A stretch of 64,000 bases of DNA from Pedobacter cryophilus (GTDB lineage: Bacteria; Bacteroidota; Bacteroidia; Sphingobacteriales; Sphingobacteriaceae): assembly GCF_005116455.1 (NCBI RefSeq), contig NZ_SWBP01000001.1, forward strand, positions 62,001 through 126,000. Reading direction: 5' to 3'. Positions 62,176 through 64,000 of this stretch are shown here, one piece after another; position 1 is the first letter of the stretch; each line of letters begins with the position of its first letter. The notes beneath the pieces are model-generated. The model ran no database searches, was not told the DNA's origin, and saw only the letters and a program-made list of their open reading frames with translations. A program made the position numbers and the translations under genes.

Positions 62176-63794
62176 AGCGACAAATTTGGTTAGCCCTGTT
62201 TTCGGCAGCTTTACTTTGGTTGGCATGGCCACCTATACCATTTACCTCTCCTATCCTACTCTTCGCTTTTTTACCTTTGATGATTGCTTTGCAAGAAATT
62301 GAAGAATCTGACCGAAAAAAGAAAGGAAGAATTGTTTTTTTAACTGCCGGATTAACTTTTCTAGTTTGGAATACCGCTTCTATTTATTGGGTTTTCAACT
62401 CTTTAAATGCGGTAATGCCCACTTTTATTGCTGCTTTACTTTCGTTGATTCCTTTTGGCTTAGGCGCTTTTTTAATGACCCTTAGTTTTTGGTTGTATCG
62501 CAAAATCAGTAAAAAAACTAAGCCGCTTATTGCTGATATCTGCCTGATTGGTTTTTGGATAAGTTACGAATTCCTACACCAAAGCTGGGATTTAAAATTC
62601 CCTTGGATGACTTTAGGGAACGGATTTGCTACCACACCACAACTCATTCAATGGTATGAATATACTGGCGTTTATGGCGGTAGTTTTTGGATTTTATTAA
62701 GTAATATTTTACTGTTTAGAATTTGGGTAGTTTTAAGAGCCGAAGGCGGAAGGCAAAAGGCAAAAGGTTATTTAATTGCTTTTATTGTTTGGATTTTTGC
62801 ACCCATCAGTTTATCTATTTTAGTATACGCCACTTATGAAGAAGAAGTTAATCCTTCTAATGTAGTGGTGGTGCAACCTAATATTGATCCTTATGGCAAA
62901 CATTTTATTTTAACTCCAGCTCAGCAAACTCAAAAATTGATTGATTTGAGTAAAAATAAGGCTCAAGTAAATACTGAGTTTTTTATATGGCCAGAAACTG
63001 CTCTTACCGGAATGACGGAGGAAGATGATTTTAGAAATACCGATAACTTTAAATCTGTTCAGGTTTTTTTAGATAGTTTTAAAAATGCCACAGTAATTAG
63101 TGGTGCCGAAACGTATTTGATTTATGATTACCAAAAAACTTCTACAGCCAGATTTAGCAAAGAAAACAACTTTTGGTGGGATAGTTTTAATACTGCTGTA
63201 GCGATAGAAAACACCCCGAAATTGCAGTTTTATCATAAATCTAAACTAGTACCGGGAGTAGAAAAAATGCCATTCCCAGAAGTTTTATCAGTGATAAGCC
63301 CTTTATTTGAAAAATTTGGAGGAACACCTGGTGGTTACGGTTCACAAAAAGAGCCTTCTAATCTTTATGCATCAAGCGGAATTGGAGTAGTACCAGCTAT
63401 TTGCTATGAATCTATTTGGGGCGAATGGATTGCAAAATCTGTACAAAAAGAAGCTCAATTTATCACCATTATTACTAATGATGGTTGGTGGGGAAATACA
63501 TCAGGTAAAGATCAACATTTAGATTATGCCAGCTTAAGAGCGATAGAAAACCGCCGTTGGGTGGCCAGATCTGCCAATACTGGGATTTCTGCTTTTATTA
63601 ACCAAAGAGGAGAAATTGTACAACAAACAAAATGGTGGGAAGCCGCAGTAATTAAACAAGATATTAACTTAAATTCTAACCTTACTTTTTACACCACTCA
63701 CCCAGATTGGATTGTTTATCCTTTTTTATTAGTTGGTAGTATTGGGGTGTTGTTTTTAGTGTTTTTAAGGTTTAGAGGAAGAAAGACGGGATAA
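62172..63794 (+). CDS. lnt: Apolipoprotein N-acyltransferase
   Basis: The 540-residue protein has a multi-span N-terminal domain (about eight helices within residues 1-220) and a C-terminal nitrilase-like periplasmic domain. The catalytic triad is in order: Glu in FFIWPETALTG near residue 270, Lys in YHKSKLVPGVEKMPF near 357, and Cys in PAICYESIWGEW near 415. Lnt adds the third acyl chain to lipoproteins in the inner membrane. It overlaps rsmI by four bases. It is followed by degenerate repeats to the window edge. Confidence 0.94.
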   Translation: MKRQIWLALFSAALLWLAWPPIPFTSPILLFAFLPLMIALQEIEESDRKKKGRIVFLTAGLTFLVWNTASIYWVFNSLNAVMPTFIAALLSLIPFGLGAFLMTLSFWLYRKISKKTKPLIADICLIGFWISYEFLHQSWDLKFPWMTLGNGFATTPQLIQWYEYTGVYGGSFWILLSNILLFRIWVVLRAEGGRQKAKGYLIAFIVWIFAPISLSILVYATYEEEVNPSNVVVVQPNIDPYGKHFILTPAQQTQKLIDLSKNKAQVNTEFFIWPETALTGMTEEDDFRNTDNFKSVQVFLDSFKNATVISGAETYLIYDYQKTSTARFSKENNFWWDSFNTAVAIENTPKLQFYHKSKLVPGVEKMPFPEVLSVISPLFEKFGGTPGGYGSQKEPSNLYASSGIGVVPAICYESIWGEWIAKSVQKEAQFITIITNDGWWGNTSGKDQHLDYASLRAIENRRWVARSANTGISAFINQRGEIVQQTKWWEAAVIKQDINLNSNLTFYTTHPDWIVYPFLLVGSIGVLFLVFLRFRGRKTG

Positions 63795-63799
63795 AGATT

Positions 63800-64000
63800 T
63801 TTTTTTGCCACGAATTGTACAGATTAACACTAATGCTTTGTGGCTAACTTTTTAACACGGATTTCACGAATTCTTTGCGGCTACCTTTTGAATGATATGA
63901 TTTTTTCGCCACTCATTTCACGAATAAACACGAAAGCTTTGTCACTGATTTTTTAACATGGATTTTGCGGATTAACATGAATGCAAATCATTTTTTGTCA
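63800..64000. repeat. Degenerate CACGAATT/GATTAACAC intergenic repeats
   Basis: CACGAATT-, GATTAACA- and TTTTTAACA(C/T)GGATTT-like words recur several times (for example near 63819, 63853, 63911, 63948, 63970). They form a low-complexity repeat typical of Bacteroidota intergenic DNA. It continues past the window edge. Confidence 0.5.

Overview
The window reads as a low-GC chromosome segment from a Bacteroidota bacterium of the Pedobacter/Sphingobacteriaceae type. The clues are A-rich translation starts with few Shine-Dalgarno sites, a TTTG-N19-TAnnTTTG promoter in front of the tRNA, GH92/GH106/GH88/PL8 carbohydrate enzymes, VirE-N/DUF3987 mobile-element proteins and Bacteroidota-type intergenic repeats. 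The genus is inferred from this general character, not from a search.

Left flank (1-10718): a tesA-like esterase diverges from a ybbA/ybbP-like ABC exporter pair, the same order as in Escherichia coli. They are followed by a TrhO-type rhodanese, a secreted amidohydrolase, a frameshifted REP-associated tyrosine transposase (RAYT) with its palindromes, an SRPBCC protein, two VOC proteins and a 2OG-Fe(II) oxygenase.

Genomic island (10749-29005): an 18.2 kb integrative element sits in the 3' half of a tRNA-Val(TAC) gene. It is bounded by a perfect 47-bp direct repeat and carries a tyrosine recombinase beside attR. A perfect 22-bp repeat lies just inside both ends. No relaxase or conjugation genes are visible. 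The cargo is mostly defence-like. One part is a six-gene R-M-like operon: XRE controller, two DNA methyltransferases and three putative nucleases. The other is a five-gene operon: NucS/DUF5655-like nuclease, small membrane protein, STAS-HATPase protein, STAS-like protein and PIN-domain nuclease. A VirE-N/DUF3987 protein, excisionase-type HTH proteins and an 815-bp gene-free stretch complete it.

GIY-YIG/tRNA array (29006-30087): just outside attR are three tandem units of about 345 bp and the start of a fourth. Each unit is a terminator hairpin, a 79-codon GIY-YIG nuclease gene and a 5'-truncated tRNA-like sequence. The nuclease stop codon is formed by tRNA positions 8-10, and the anticodon arm is replaced by an 8-bp stem with a 4-base loop.

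Carbohydrate region (30082-59733): a Gfo/Idh/MocA oxidoreductase, a SIMPL protein, a kinase-like hypothetical and a DUF4112 protein lead into two catabolic clusters. The first (34292-42897) has an alginate-lyase-family protein, a GH52-like enzyme, a sugar isomerase, an AraC regulator, a hexuronate-type MFS transporter, a PhyH dioxygenase and a LacI regulator. The second (42977-59733, all minus strand) has GH88, PL8, GH92, GH28, GH106, a second isomerase and PhyH pair, NagB, NagA, a CBM9-like protein and a FucP-type transporter. Together they suggest breakdown of a non-sulfated polymer containing uronic acid, rhamnose, mannose and amino sugar. No SusC/SusD pair or sulfatase is present.

Right flank (60099-64000): the housekeeping genes serS (minus), and rsmI and lnt (plus, overlapping), then degenerate intergenic repeats.
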